Below are positions 44,804 to 56,392 of a stretch of DNA of 64,000 bases, in pieces (within the stretch, counting starts at the first letter, position 1; every line of letters begins with the position of its first letter). The notes below the pieces were generated by a model, which worked only from the letters and a program-made list of their open reading frames with translations, made no database searches and was not told the origin of the DNA. The stretch spans positions 87,335,980 to 87,399,979 of the forward strand of contig CP136063.1 in NCBI GenBank assembly GCA_032622095.1, given 5' to 3'. This stretch comes from Siphonodentalium dalli. Its lineage: Eukaryota > Mollusca > Scaphopoda > Gadilida > Siphonodentaliidae. The position numbers and the translations under genes were made by a program.

Positions 44804-45501
44804 TGACAAAAAAAAAGTTATACATGTATATCAATATAATTATAAGGGAAGTCGGTAGTCGAGAGGTACATGTACATGTAGCGTACTGGTCTCTCATGCT
44901 AGTGGACTGGGGATCGCAACCTGGTCAGGGTATTTTGACAAAAATCAGAACTCGGTCAGATACCAAGTTTGTAAAGCTGAAAAGTCTCATTTGAGATCAC
45001 TGAATAAAGATCCGAATGCAAAATGCCGACACCCTCCCCCCCCCCCCATTACAACATTTGTCCAGGTATGTTGTCATGGGGCTGTCTGTTCGGGCGCGGA
45101 CATTAATGGCTGATCCGCGTATACGCCTCGGTGTGTGCACATTACAGAATTACTCATAATTATGCTGTGGTGAAGGAGTTGATTATTTAGGGCATTACTG
45201 TATAAGATTAAAATCTTTTCATTTTAATATTTCCTGGTCAGGGGTCTGGAAAGTCATTGGTGAAAATGACATTGACTGCTGTCTTTCATATTAGTGGGAC
45301 AGTGGAATTCTTGAAGCAGGGATGGTCGCTGACTCAAAATGAAATTGTAGATCATGCCATGATTGATGAATGTAGAGCTACTGTAGCTACACTCGTAGAG
45401 ATTATTGTTCTGCCAGTTCAAAACCTCGGATTTTTTTTAGTTGTGACTGGAATCTTATAACATTGGCAAATAATACCTATCCCATATCAGCAAACTAACT
45501 A
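44804..45501. other. Intron, little recognised
   Basis: At 45348 there is a lone Mutator-like left terminus (TAGATCATGCCATGA) followed by diverged family sequence; the right terminus is absent. A C-run lies at 45038-45047. Nothing else seen. Confidence 0.4.
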
Positions 45502-45707
45502 CAGTAATGCTCTAATTAATTGACTCCTTGAACACAGCAGAATTATGGGTAACTTTTTAGTCGGAAATATGGCTTGTTGCCATTCATCGGAAAGCTCTCG
45601 GGCAGAGCTTTTCGATGAATGGCAACAAGCCATATTTCCGACTAAATCCTGAAAAGTTACCCATAATTCTGCTGTGGTTAAGGAGTCGATTAATTAGAGC
45701 ATTACTG
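45502..45707. mobile_element. Pogo-like palindromic MITE
   Basis: CAGTAATGC...GCATTACTG, almost fully palindromic (arms through GACTCCTT.ACCACAGCAGAAT and GGAAATATGGCTTGTTGCCAT), flanked by TA on each side. The TA duplication and CAGT start fit pogo/Tigger-type Tc1-mariner elements. 206 bp, foldback, non-coding. Confidence 0.85.
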
Positions 45708-46367
45708 TATAAAGTGCTGGAATCTACCTGTATCTCGGTGTGATAGCTCGACATGTTACCATGTCAGTGAACTACAGGTAGTAAAAGGCAGGACCATAAC
45801 TTAGTGTGATAGCACTATCATATCCCTGAACTAATTAAAGAAAGAACTGTACTATATTTCTGTTTGATAGTACATATGTACTAGTGAATATCATATCAGC
45901 TAACTAACAAGTCAGATAGTAAATTTCTATTTCATTGAATATATTTCAATGCTTCTGACATTGATATTATGGGTATGACTTGTATATATCCTGTCATAAA
46001 GATCAGTTCACAATGAATGTTACCAGAACTTATCACTTGAGGCATAAGTGTCCATATATGCCTTTATATAAGGCTGTGGAGTAAGATTAAGATCAGAATA
46101 AAAATCAAAGAGTCCAGGTATTCAACCTGAAGCTTTAGAATTAAACTTTTGTGCATTTAACTCACTGAGAGCCAGTGTTTAGTTTTGAAACACACAAAGC
46201 AGCCCCTGAAATTAACATTTTTCATCTAGGACATTGCTTTAGAATTGCATTAAGTTCTATATTGGCTTTTACTGCTATTTCTACGGAATTACCTTTTGCC
46301 ACAGCTGATTTTGAGTGCTGAAAAATTGGAATGTTAATCATAAATGTGTGTAGTATGAACTCGTGTA

Positions 46368-46620
46368 CAAGTCTTGAAATAGTGTGTCTGTCATTTGCAG
46401 AATGAGGTCCCCAGAGGTTTAATTTAGTGATGCTACCCCACATAGCAGGCTAGCATCACCAAATTCACCCTCTGGGAACCTCATTCTGCTGAGTTGTAAG
46501 CAGAATGAGGTCCCCAGAGGGTGAATTTGGTGATGCTAGCCCGCTATATGGGTAGCATCACTAAATTCACCCTTTGGGGACCTCATTCTGCAAATGACAG
46601 ACACCCTATTTCAAGGCTTG
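46368..46620. mobile_element. hAT-type MITE lacking the internal region
   Basis: Ends CAAGTCTTGAAATAG / CTATTTCAAGGCTTG and two stem-loops, each GCAGAATGAGGTCCCCAGAG...GGGACCTCATTCTGC, separated by only a few bases. The usual ~200-bp middle is absent. No matching 8-bp flanks. Confidence 0.75.
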
Positions 46621-48258
46621 CCTATGAATAAAATGACGGAAAGAATGAGAAGTCAATTTCAGTTTCCTAATAAAGAAATGAAACTCTGCTTCAAACATTT
46701 TGAATACTGCAAACAAAGCCCTGATAAAAACTCAAGTGTCCCATGAGTGACATCTTGTTTCCCCATTAATTCATCCTCTGGTAAGTTCGAGGAGCATTTG
46801 TACTAAGTCTTGTTGTGTGAAATTTACAATTGAATGACAGTAACAAATAGGGTGTGTCTCTGCCTGTCATCTGTTTATATTGTCAGAACATCCCATCAAA
46901 TTAAAGGACTTATTCGCTCTAGAAACTACAAAACGCAATCGGAAAGCCCTCCCTGTTGTGATTAAAATGATCCAAGTCCCATTCCGATCGCATAATAAAT
47001 AACCCGTAAAATAAATAAATAATACCAGCACCGGTATTCGGAGATTTCCGTGACTAAACCACGAGTGACGTACTTGTGGGGAGCGAATTAAAAACACAGA
47101 TTCGGAGCCGGAGTTTATTATGCAGACTACGAGGACGTAATCGTAAGTCAGCCTATACTAAAATGCGGAGTCGTATGTGCGCGTGTGGTGTATAGATTAC
47201 GTTACGCTTTGGCCGTTTATCTGGAATAGAAGACAATAGCGATGTGAATAAAGTAATTAATAGCCCCTAGAATGATTGTTGTTTTTGTAGCCATTAATAA
47301 TTAACATGCCAGCACATGTCTGTTTTGGTAAATAGATGGCAGTAATAGTGCTTTGATTGTCTCGCATATTCACTCGGTGATTTGTAATCACTCAGTGACT
47401 ATTCATCAGTGTCAGTCGCGAACTTGTTTGCACTCTATATGCCACAAAGTGAATAGAAAGAATTCGAACATTATCTCTCTGATCATACATATATAAGAAG
47501 CGCCCAAATTTATATAAACACTGGGCTGAATAATGTTAACTCTATTTATGCGCCTTTGTTTTGTGTTTGTTTGTTGTTTTACTTTCGATATAAATATCCC
47601 GAGTATCTGTCATCTCCACATATTCCAAGATGGCTAGTAGATGTAGTGTGTTCAGTTGTGGGCGGGCTAGCGATCCATTATTTAGTACCTCCAAAAAGAC
47701 AACACAGTGCGTAATTTAGAACGCTCTTTATTGTCTAACGCTTTTGGGAGACGGAAGCATGGATGCTCTTTATATTTAATTGTCACAATACCACATACAA
47801 AATCACCCATGACATTGAAATAGAGCACGTTCATAATTGAGAACGCTCTTTATTGTCTACACCGCGACGAAAATATGGACGCTCTTTATTAGAGGCAATC
47901 ATTAGAGTTTTTCTATGCTAACAACTCAAAAAAAATCCTCTCTAGAAAGTCAATATGTGCCATCAAAACGTAAAATAAAACAAACAACAAACTGAAAAAC
48001 AATGCCAGGCTAGCCTTCAATTAAAAAAAATATCGTTATGCCAAACTGCAGCCTAACTAATAATTATTGTAGTCTGTTGTGTATTCGAGTGAATTATTTT
48101 GTTTACTCACTTATCGATCTTGACTGGAAGGATTTTAGCAAGCTGTTCACAGTCGTGCACTTTTCCACACAAAATGTTTCGTGTGAAGAAACAGACAGGA
48201 ACATTATTATGACGAATTCAAGCCATCATGATACATGTACTAGTACAATAACTACCAC
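46621..48258. other. Intron; local duplication
   Basis: Less AT-rich than its surroundings from 46.9 to 47.25 kb. 'GAACGCTCTTTATTGTCT' occurs at 47721 and 47840, each followed some 35 bp later by 'GG(A/C)..GCTCTTTAT'. A 29-codon frame at 47630 has a Cys-Val-Cys start but is not confirmed as coding. Confidence 0.35.
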
Positions 48259-48259
48259 C

Positions 48260-49105
48260 TTTTTATGTTTACCCATACCATAGTATGGTAAACATAGTGT
48301 CGTTGCCCGGATTGACCACTCGTCGTTTGTCCACTCGTCGTTTGTCCGTCTGTCTGTCCGTCTGTCCGTCTGTCCGTCTGTCCGTAGACACTTTACGAGT
48401 AATGCGATAACTCAAACATTTTCTATCCGATCGAAACCAAAATTTGTATATGGGTTTCTCAGCCCAAAATACAGATCGAGTTCGAATTTGGGTTTGATCC
48501 GAGATTTTGTTACAGAGTTATGGCCCTTTTTCAACTTAGAATTCACACATTCTGCCATAACTCAAACATTTTTTATCTGATTGGAACCAAATTTGGTATG
48601 TGAGTTTCACAGCCGAAAATACAGATCGAGTTCGAATATGGGTTTGATCCGATTAATTTTAAAGGAGTTATGACCCTTTTTCGAAGAAAAAAAAAATCAA
48701 TTTCTTAAAAAAAAATTAACTTTTAACTTTTATAATAATAATAAAAAAAATGTCATTGACATTGATTGGTTGATCGGTTTAGAAAATAATTAACCCTGCT
48801 CACAAATGCTATCTGATGCATCAAAGTCAAACAATTTTCTTCTGATCTGCCTCATATTTCTTACCTAGGTCTTTCTTAGCACGTTCTTCATCTGTATGGA
48901 TTTTGGTATTGTTTAGTTAACCCTTTCCACTCTTGTTTTTAAATAGAATTCATCCAAGCCAGGATGACTCAAACATTTTTCATCTGATCGACACCAATTT
49001 TGGTATATGAATTTCTGACCCCTAAATACAGATCAAGTGCGAATATGGGTTTGATCCGGTATATATTAACAGAGTTATGGCCCTTTATAATTCATACATC
49101 TTTTC
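48260..49105 (+). mobile_element. Helentron-like element (TTTATGTTTACC family)
   Basis: Same hairpin head as 6626 (ATGTTTACCCATACC / GGTAAACAT), then GTCTGTCCGTCTGTCC, then units with ACTCAAACATTTT.TATC.GAT and CAGATCGAGTTCGAAT at 48411 and 48558, and a more diverged one at 48967. No coding frame. Confidence 0.7.
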
Positions 49106-50639
49106 CATGCACTATTAAATTTGAATAGAACAAGACACACCTGTGTTATTGGAAGGAGATAATTTATTGCTTTGGACACAGTGACCTGATAGTTCCACTG
49201 GTGACTGCAGACTTAATATAAGCATCTGTCAAACTTTGATTGATGTTAGACTCTTTATTCCAGTTCTGTTCTCTGTTGAAACCATGCAGTTCATGGCATT
49301 ATTGTTTACAGAGACACTGTTGTTATAACTTAGAAAATAATTAATACAGCATTCCTTAGTTCCATCATATGATGTCATTGAAAATGATTAACCCTCTGCA
49401 CACATCATATGGTCTTTTGATGTTTTTTATTTGATCATTCTCCTATTCTATGTACATGTTGATGGTGATCCACTTTTAATTTGCATGAATTTGGGATTAA
49501 AATTAACCCATTCGATTGACTCATATTATCTGATAGACATATATTAAATTATCACTTTAACTTTGAGCCAGGTTCAGTCAGTGTTTCAAGAAATGACCAA
49601 TTGAAATTCATCATTAGAGGATATGTCTTATTTTGAAATTCCCTCAATTGCATTTGGGCTACAGGATAATATTAACAGTGCTGGGATTCTTGAGACTGAC
49701 TTATTGTATGGGTTTCTAAATCCAATGACATGCATTTTGACTACTCTGTGTTTATCAGTTCATTAGTTTGGGTAAGATTAACCCCTTACTATCCAATTTG
49801 ATAACTCAAATATTTCCATTGATTATGGTTATAGTTCTGGCACAGTTTATGATAACACACCTCTAACCTGCATAGTGAGGGTCATTTGGTTTATTTGCTT
49901 AAATATATTAACATCCTTCACCAATCCTGTTGACACAATGTGATAGCTAAATATTTTTTGCATGATTACTCTATAAATAATCACATCTGTGATAATCATG
50001 ACACATTCTTCACCTGTATAGATTTTGGTATCGATCGACTGGTTGTGATAATATTATAAACCTTAACTTTAATTATATTTAAACTGTTCACAAACATATT
50101 TTCCTAATGATCAACTTACAAGAAAATTAACATTGATATCCAATCATTAGCAATCATATTTTATATCCAGGTCTATACATCCCTCACTTCTATAGTTGAT
50201 CAGGTATTGATTGTTTTTTAGTGGTGAAATATTAATAGGTTGCTATGAATTTTTAATATGCAGCTGACACAAGATATTATGAACAAAAAAATAGCAATGA
50301 TAATAAAAAAAACCACACAATATGTAATGTCTCATGTTCCAATGTAATAAATAGATAAATTGAGTTGCTATGATGTTTATCTACCTAATTTCTTAATTAT
50401 TTGATATTTAACAGCTATGGTGCTTCTCTCCGACTATGGATTGAGCTTAATTAGACTTATAACTCTATAAGACATACATGTATCTGTGTTGGAGTCACTA
50501 ATAGGTTCAGGTTGAAATCAAAGCCACGTCTGTTAACATTGTGTTAATGTGAGCAAGGTGCCCAATAAGTGTGATTTCACTTGTGAATTAATAGTAAGGT
50601 GTGAATTGTTTAAAGTTTTGCACTCATGAAAAGGATGGG
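49106..50639. other. Intron, diverged repeats only
   Basis: ATTAACCC(T/C) words recur (48789, 48917, 49388, 49495, 49786), and 'TTCTTCA.CTGTAT.GATTTTGGTAT' appears at 48884 and 50009, hinting at an old long-period repeat. No gene recognised. Confidence 0.35.
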
Positions 50640-50725
50640 GTAAGGATATATGAAAATAGCTCATCGCTGTCGCCAAGGTATGGGTTAAACATCTGCCGAT
50701 CGTGATCGGCTTCTCGTTAATCACA
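50640..50725 (-). repeat. Dispersed repeat (GATCGGCAGATGTTTAACCC family), inverted
   Basis: GGTATGGGTTAAACATCTGCCGATC is the complement of the block at 22288; the match extends on both sides for about 80 bp. Confidence 0.65.
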
Positions 50726-51096
50726 CCCATTTGTAATTAATTGTACGCATATAGCGCACAACGGGGTGACACTAATGTGTAAACTAGCTTCCGAAATTGG
50801 TACCATACAACGAAGAATGAAGTACCGGTATATGGCCTAACTTGTATTCTTTCAGAAACAGTTAAATTAGTTTTGCACGAAATTCCGCTCGCTCATTGCA
50901 TTTCTGCATAAATTAATCTCATTTCAAATAACTTTTATCGCATCAAAGTTCATAATTCAGCACATTCAAACAGTTTTATTCCGTGATCGCTATTTATCGT
51001 AAAGGCTTAGGTAATTTATCAACTCGTTACGCGATTGGCGGAATTATTTCAAGCTCCACCCACCGCTGTCATCGGTAAGCGTCGATGCAGATGATC

Positions 51097-51129
51097 GGTC
51101 ATGTGACCGCGTTGTGGTCATGTGATCGC
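51097..51129. promoter_or_regulatory. Paired GGTCATGTGAYCGC sites
   Basis: GGTCATGTGACCGC (51097-51110) and GGTCATGTGATCGC (51116-51129) start 19 bp apart in a locally CpG-richer stretch (51000-51170). The TCATGTGA core is an E-box variant bound by MiT/TFE and USF-type factors. A candidate intronic enhancer or alternative promoter; motif evidence only. Confidence 0.3.
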
Positions 51130-51882
51130 ACTCATTGACTGACTTCGGATATTTCCGCGATTTTTTTAATATCATAATAATATAAATACTATCTGCTCGA
51201 TTTTGAATTTTCTTGGCGAAATGGGTCTGTTAGACATATATTATTATTATTATGATGATAAATTTTTTTTTTTTTGGAGAGACTAATTCCTTTAAGATTT
51301 GACCATTCTAAATGTTTATGATACATGTACTTTTAGAACTACAAATAAATTTTGATTATAAAAAAAAAACATTGATACTACTAGTAGGTGTGGTATAAAT
51401 GCCAGTGGAAATATTATGAATAACTTTAATTGAAAGTGCATATTATGTTCCCATTATCAACAGACCAGAGAGAAATTCTATGTTCCTCTTCTAGGTAAGC
51501 TGCAGATCAGACATTCTTGATTGGAAATCCAAACCTATCTCAATCTGGGTGGGGATCCATTCATTCTTATTCCACATCCTGTAATCACAGCAAGTGGTTC
51601 TTGGCATGATTGGAAAGCCAGGCTTTTATATATATATTAACCAAGCAATAGGAATGAAGTTCTCTTGGTACATCTGGTAGTGGTTCTGAGCATCTGTTAT
51701 TCAGCTGCATAGTCTGGCTCAATACAATAATCCAGTGATACTTTCTCATAAGATGCCCAGCATTCCTTGGACTTTCTTTTTTACTTTTATTGCACTAGCT
51801 ATTAAAGGCCTCTGGAACACTCTTTTCATTGTTACTAGGTAGTAGATTGCAAGTCATGCATCTAGCAGATATTTAAAGCATA

Positions 51883-52110
51883 CAGTAATGCCCTAAATAA
51901 TTGACTCCTTAACCACAGCAGAATTATGGGTAAATTTTCAGGATTTAGTCTTAAATATGGCTTGTTTCCATTCACCAGAAAGCTCTCACTCGGAAAGCTC
52001 TCAGTGAGAGCTTTCCGATGAATGGCAACAAGCCATATTTCCGACTAAATCCTGAAAAGTTACCCACAATTCTGCTGTGGTTAAGGAGTCGATTATTTAG
52101 AGCATTACTG
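51883..52110. mobile_element. Pogo-like palindromic MITE
   Basis: Full palindrome with TA on both sides (51881-51882, 52111-52112). Near the centre the GGAAAGCTCTCAC motif is duplicated, making it longer (228 bp) than its relatives. Confidence 0.85.
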
Positions 52111-52235
52111 TACTACCATTGTTGAAAGAAGTGCATAAAAGTGAAAGAACATCTCAATACCTTACAATAAAAAGGAAGGTGTAAATTATTCTTTTCAGCC
52201 AAATATCTATATATACCAGGTAAATAAAAAGAGTA

Positions 52236-52500
52236 GGATCTGTCTCTGCGCAATTTTTCTCCCAAAACCCCTTGACCAATTTCTACAAAATTTGGTGTGG
52301 TGACTCGGGGTACCCCATCTTATCTTATGATTTTTTCAAAATGTTGATTTAAATAAACCTTGAATTTAATTTTATGTTATTTAATAAGTTTGTTTTGGTT
52401 AAATTAAGCAAAAATGTTTATAGTATTAGCTGGTAGTATGAAAACAGAAATTTTTTTTTAAATATTTTTTTTTTTTAAATACAAATGTTTAAAAGATCAA
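52236..52500 (-). repeat. Dispersed repeat (GGTACCCCGAG family) with A/T-rich tail
   Basis: Inverted relative of 26508: CAAATTTGGTGTGGTGACTC then GGGGTACCCCAT, followed by long A/T homopolymer stretches to 52500. Confidence 0.5.
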
Positions 52501-53086
52501 AGGGTCGCAGGCCTCCTACTCCACTGAATAAAGCCTGTTTCAGATAGTCGCCTATAAACCTTAAACATATCCACTTTAGTTTCTTAGAAGGAAAAACAAA
52601 ACTCAAATTCAAATGATTTCATTCAAATTGTGTTTGTTTTTCTTGGATTTATGTCAATATGGAGCTTGAGTGTTTCCTGTGTACATATACTAGTATGCTG
52701 CTTTTATCTTATTTCTGAGAAATATAGACCATAAAATGTATCTTTCTCCCCATGGAAGATAAACTCCCATCACCATATGCTGTGAATTATTCTGGTGTGC
52801 CAGGAAATATGTGGATCACAGCCAATTGGCTGTCCTGAGAAAAATGTACATATACAGTCTGAGAGAGAACATACATGTACCTGCTTGGATATAGGCAGAC
52901 AGAGTCATGGTCACTACTTTCTAGAATTTGCTTATCATTACGAGGGACGTACCCTAGCTAACTAGTAGGTGGTCTTGAGTGGGGATTTGGGTTTCCAATA
53001 TGGAGTGCCTGCAGAATAACAAACATTTTGGGAAATTCTATTTCATCCCTCCACTAGTTTCAAAATTACAGCTTTCAGAAGATATA

Positions 53087-53151
53087 CAGTAATGCCGTAA
53101 ATAATCGACTCCTTAACCACAGCAGAATTATGGGTAATTTTTCAGGATTTA
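53087..53151. mobile_element. Half of a pogo-like MITE
   Basis: TA then CAGTAATGCCGTAAATAATC ... TTTTCAGGATTTAGT; the second arm is missing. Confidence 0.75.
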
Positions 53152-53212
53152 GTGCAGAAGGAGCCCTATTTATTGAGGGAAATATTTAGATAATAAGTTC
53201 AACAAATGACCT

Positions 53213-53569
53213 ACCGGTATGATCATTTGTTGAACTTATTATCTGAACATTTCCTATGGGATAACTGCTCATCAAATGCTTTAATATAGAAAGTGTTAAC
53301 CCTTTAGGTCGTTTGTTGAACTTATTATCTGAACATTTCCTATGGGATAACTGCTCATCAAATGCTTTAATATAGAAAGTGTTAACCCTTTAGGTCGTTT
53401 GTTGAACTTATTATCTGAACATTTCCTATGGGATAACTGCTCATCAAATGCTTTAATATAGAAAGTGTTAACCCTTTAGGTCGTTTGTTGAACTTATTAT
53501 CTGAACTTTTCCTATGGGATAACTACTCAGCAATGATGCTTTGGTATAGAAAGGGTGAATGGGTTCCTG
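53213..53569. repeat. 86-bp tandem repeat, four copies
   Basis: Period exactly 86 bp (anchor TTTGTTGAACTTATTATCTG at 53226, 53312, 53398, 53484). The inner copies are identical over most of their length; the last has several changes. Each unit contains GTGTTAACCCTTTAGG, resembling two piggyBac-like MITE ends meeting at a TTAA, and the unit as a whole matches the left half of the MITE at 60181. Confidence 0.92.
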
Positions 53570-53775
53570 AGCTGATGGCAAAATAATTGTTCCCAGTTTA
53601 TATAATACAGTACATATGCTAAATGAATCAAATTCCATACCATGGGATAAGCTGTTTGGACTGCTTGAATAATGTATAAGCAGATGAGTGTTATTATAAT
53701 TATGCTAAATAAATTCATCTCCATGTTTTTACTGTTTGAATGACTCTGAGTTGTCAAAGGTACAAAGGTATGATC

Positions 53776-54224
53776 CAAGCCTGAGTTGAGTGTGCCTGTC
53801 ATTTGCAGAATAGGTCTCCAGGGGGTGAATTTAGTGACATTATGCCGCATATTGGGCTAGCAATTCATCCTCTGGCGACCTCATTCTGCTTATAGCCCTC
53901 ATCTTCTCTGGAAAGTTTCTTTATTACCAAATTTCTATAGAAACTTCTTCACATAGATTCTATTTCTTTTTTAGTTTCTCTATATCCCCAAATTGGCAGA
54001 CGACACATTGCATAATCGAGGTTCCCAATGGGTGTACATCACAATATTCACCATTTGAGGACCTCAATCTGAGTCTATGTCTCCCATAGCAGATGAGGCC
54101 ATGCAGAATGAGGTCCGCAGAGGGTGAATTTGGTGATGCTAGCCCGCTATGCAGGATAGCATCACTAAATTCACCCTCTGGGGACCTCATTCTGCAAATG
54201 ACAGGCACACTAAACTCATTATTG
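53776..54224. mobile_element. hAT-type MITE, full length, 8-bp duplication
   Basis: Begins CAAGCCTGAGTTGAGTG and ends CACTAAACTCATTATTG, flanked by GTATGATC / GTATGATT (53768-53775, 54225-54232; one mismatch). Both stem-loops and the internal region (TCTCTATATCCCCAAATTGG, CATAATCGAGGTTCCCAATG, GTCTATGTCTCCCATAGCAG) are present. 449 bp. Confidence 0.87.
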
Positions 54225-54342
54225 GTATGATTAAGCATTTGAGAATGAGGTTCTTTCTTATTGCCTACTTTGGACAAGCATAATTCAGTTTCTGTCAAGC
54301 AAACACTGGAAGCAGTCATAAATGTTCATCAGGTCATGCATG

Positions 54343-54823
54343 TAGATTATGCCATGAATCTTTACTCTGGCTAACGCCCATAGAGATCATATTCCACCAG
54401 TACAAATTCTACAAAACCTGGGAACTTTTTGAAGTTTTGACAGGGAACCCAAGAAAGTCAAAATAATAAAGCGGGGAATATATTTCTTAGTTATTATCTG
54501 TTCCTTAATGTACTTCACTGTAGGTGAATGTGCCAATTCAAAATTGCATGCTTTTCTCTGATATTTGTGAGCCGATATCCCAATAAACAATGAATTAATT
54601 AACCAGGATAAATTCCATAATTATAAGCGATTCAAAGCAAAATCGGTCACAAATTTATTTAAATCGTGAAAGTTCGAATTGGGAACTAAGAAATATATTC
54701 CCCGCATTATTTTTCGACTTTATAAGGTTCCCTGTCAAAACTTCAAAAAGTTACAAGGTTTTGTACTGGTGGATTATGATCTCTACGAGCGTTAGCCAGA
54801 GTAGAGATTCATGGCATGATCTA
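54343..54823. mobile_element. Mutator-like MITE, no duplication left
   Basis: TAGATTATGCCATGAATC ... GAGATTCATGGCATGATCTA, same family as 29007 and 44297, with the internal region ATATATTTCTTAGTTATTAT conserved. Flanks TCATGCATG and CCTTTAAAG differ, so this copy is either rearranged or a recombinant. Confidence 0.8.
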
Positions 54824-55347
54824 CCTTTAAAGGTAGTTTGGAGAAAGCCAAAAAGTGAGACTGAAAATTCCTGAAATTTTTAGCGGTTATTAATTTTTTC
54901 AAGGTTTTTATCTGAACCTTTCCACTTTTGGGAAAATTGGAACTGTACTACAATGTAGGTTTTAATCTGATACTACAAAATTTATTTTTGTATAAATCTC
55001 TTAACAATTTGACAATGTCATACCAAATTCCATTAAATGTATTAATATCCAGTCAAAATATTTGTGGAAATGGTAACTATGTTACTGCAATAACCAAAGT
55101 AGGGTCCAGCTTTGTGGTTTAATATTGGGATAAGTTACTTCTCCCTGTTTGGTTATTAGGGAGAAGTGAACTGTCATTAGGAAGAAGTACCAATGGCTGA
55201 AGTTCAATTTATACCACCACATCACTCTTCTATGATTCCTTAAGTAGTATGTAACACAAGAGCCAATTTATAGACCCATCATAATGAGTAAGAACACTAT
55301 TATAATATGTAAATATACTTTAAATATGTTGTTGGGACATATACATA
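54824..55347. other. Intron, nothing recognised
   Basis: AT-rich; a short inverted TTCTCCCTGTTTGG / TTAGGGAGAAGTGA motif at 55139-55170. No gene. Confidence 0.35.
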
Positions 55348-55466
55348 CAGTAATGCCCTAAGTAAGCGACTCCTTAACCACAGCAGAATTATGGGTAACT
55401 TTTCAGGATTTAGTCGGAAATATGGCTTGTTGCCATTCATCGGAAAGCTCTCACCGGAAAGCTCTC
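55348..55466. mobile_element. Half of a pogo-like MITE
   Basis: TA then CAGTAATGCCCTAAGTAAGC through CGGAAAGCTCTC; the second arm is missing. Confidence 0.75.
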
Positions 55467-55486
55467 TTCTCTGTCATATACCAGTA

Positions 55487-55594
55487 GAGTAATGCCCTAA
55501 GTAATCGACTCCTTAACCACAGCAGAATTATGGTTAATTTTTCAGGATTTTGTCGGAAATATATCTTGTTGCCATTCATCAGAAAGCTCTCACT
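55487..55594. mobile_element. Half of a pogo-like MITE joined to a hAT-type MITE
   Basis: GAGTAATGCCCTAAGTAATC through AGAAAGCTCTCACT, same orientation as the half copy just before it. At 55595 the sequence passes directly into a hAT-type MITE lacking its first 18 bp. Confidence 0.75.
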
Positions 55595-56034
55595 GCCTGT
55601 CATTTGCAGAATGAGGTCCCCCAGAGAGTGAATTTAGTGATGCTATCCCACACAGTTGGCTAGCATCACTAAATTCACCCTCTGGAGACCTCATTCTACT
55701 TAGGCCTCATCTCCTCTGGAAAGTTTCTTTATTATCAAATTTCTATAAACTTCTTCACGTAGATTATATTTCTTTTTTAGTTTAGTTTCTCTATATCCCC
55801 AAATTGGAAGACGACACTTGAATAATCGAGGTCCCCAATGGGTGTACATCACAATATTCACCATTTGAGAACTTCAATATGAGTCTATGTCTCCCATAGC
55901 AGATGAGGCCATGCAGAACGAGGACCCCAGAGGGAGAATTTAGTGATGCTAGCCCACTATGCAGGATAGTGTCACTAAATTCACCCTCTGGGACCTCATT
56001 CTGCAAATGACAGGCACACTAAACTCAGGATTGG
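55595..56034. mobile_element. hAT-type MITE, 5' terminus missing
   Basis: Starts within the family at GCCTGTCATTTGCAGAATG and ends CACTAAACTCAGGATTG. Both stem-loops and the interior are present. The missing tip coincides with the junction to the half pogo-like MITE. Confidence 0.82.
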
Positions 56035-56392
56035 TTGCCCTATAGGCTGGTCCCTGAACCCAAGTTTTCTATGAGCATGAAGCGTACCTGAAATTGAATG
56101 CTTCGCAACACTTTAGTATCACAGAGTGGCAAACTATTGATTGATAATATTGAAAAAAAATCTGCGAAATAATATGCGTGGTCTCTGTCAGATGTGATGT
56201 GAATGTGACGGGATGTTACACTTCAATAGAATTTCAATTACATGCTGCTCATTCTGTATGGATTTTTATTATTCCGTTGGGATTTTCAGGTTGAATAAAT
56301 CTCAATTGTATCATTATCAGTGATGTACCAGTGTCTACATTGTACATGTTACCTTCCATGATATCCATGCCTGATAATACCTTGCTGGTATA

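Noticed and set aside
45257-45460. 67-codon frame overlapping a Mutator-like terminus
   Set aside because: The second half is the element terminus (TAGATCATGCCATG) in translation; not conserved among copies.
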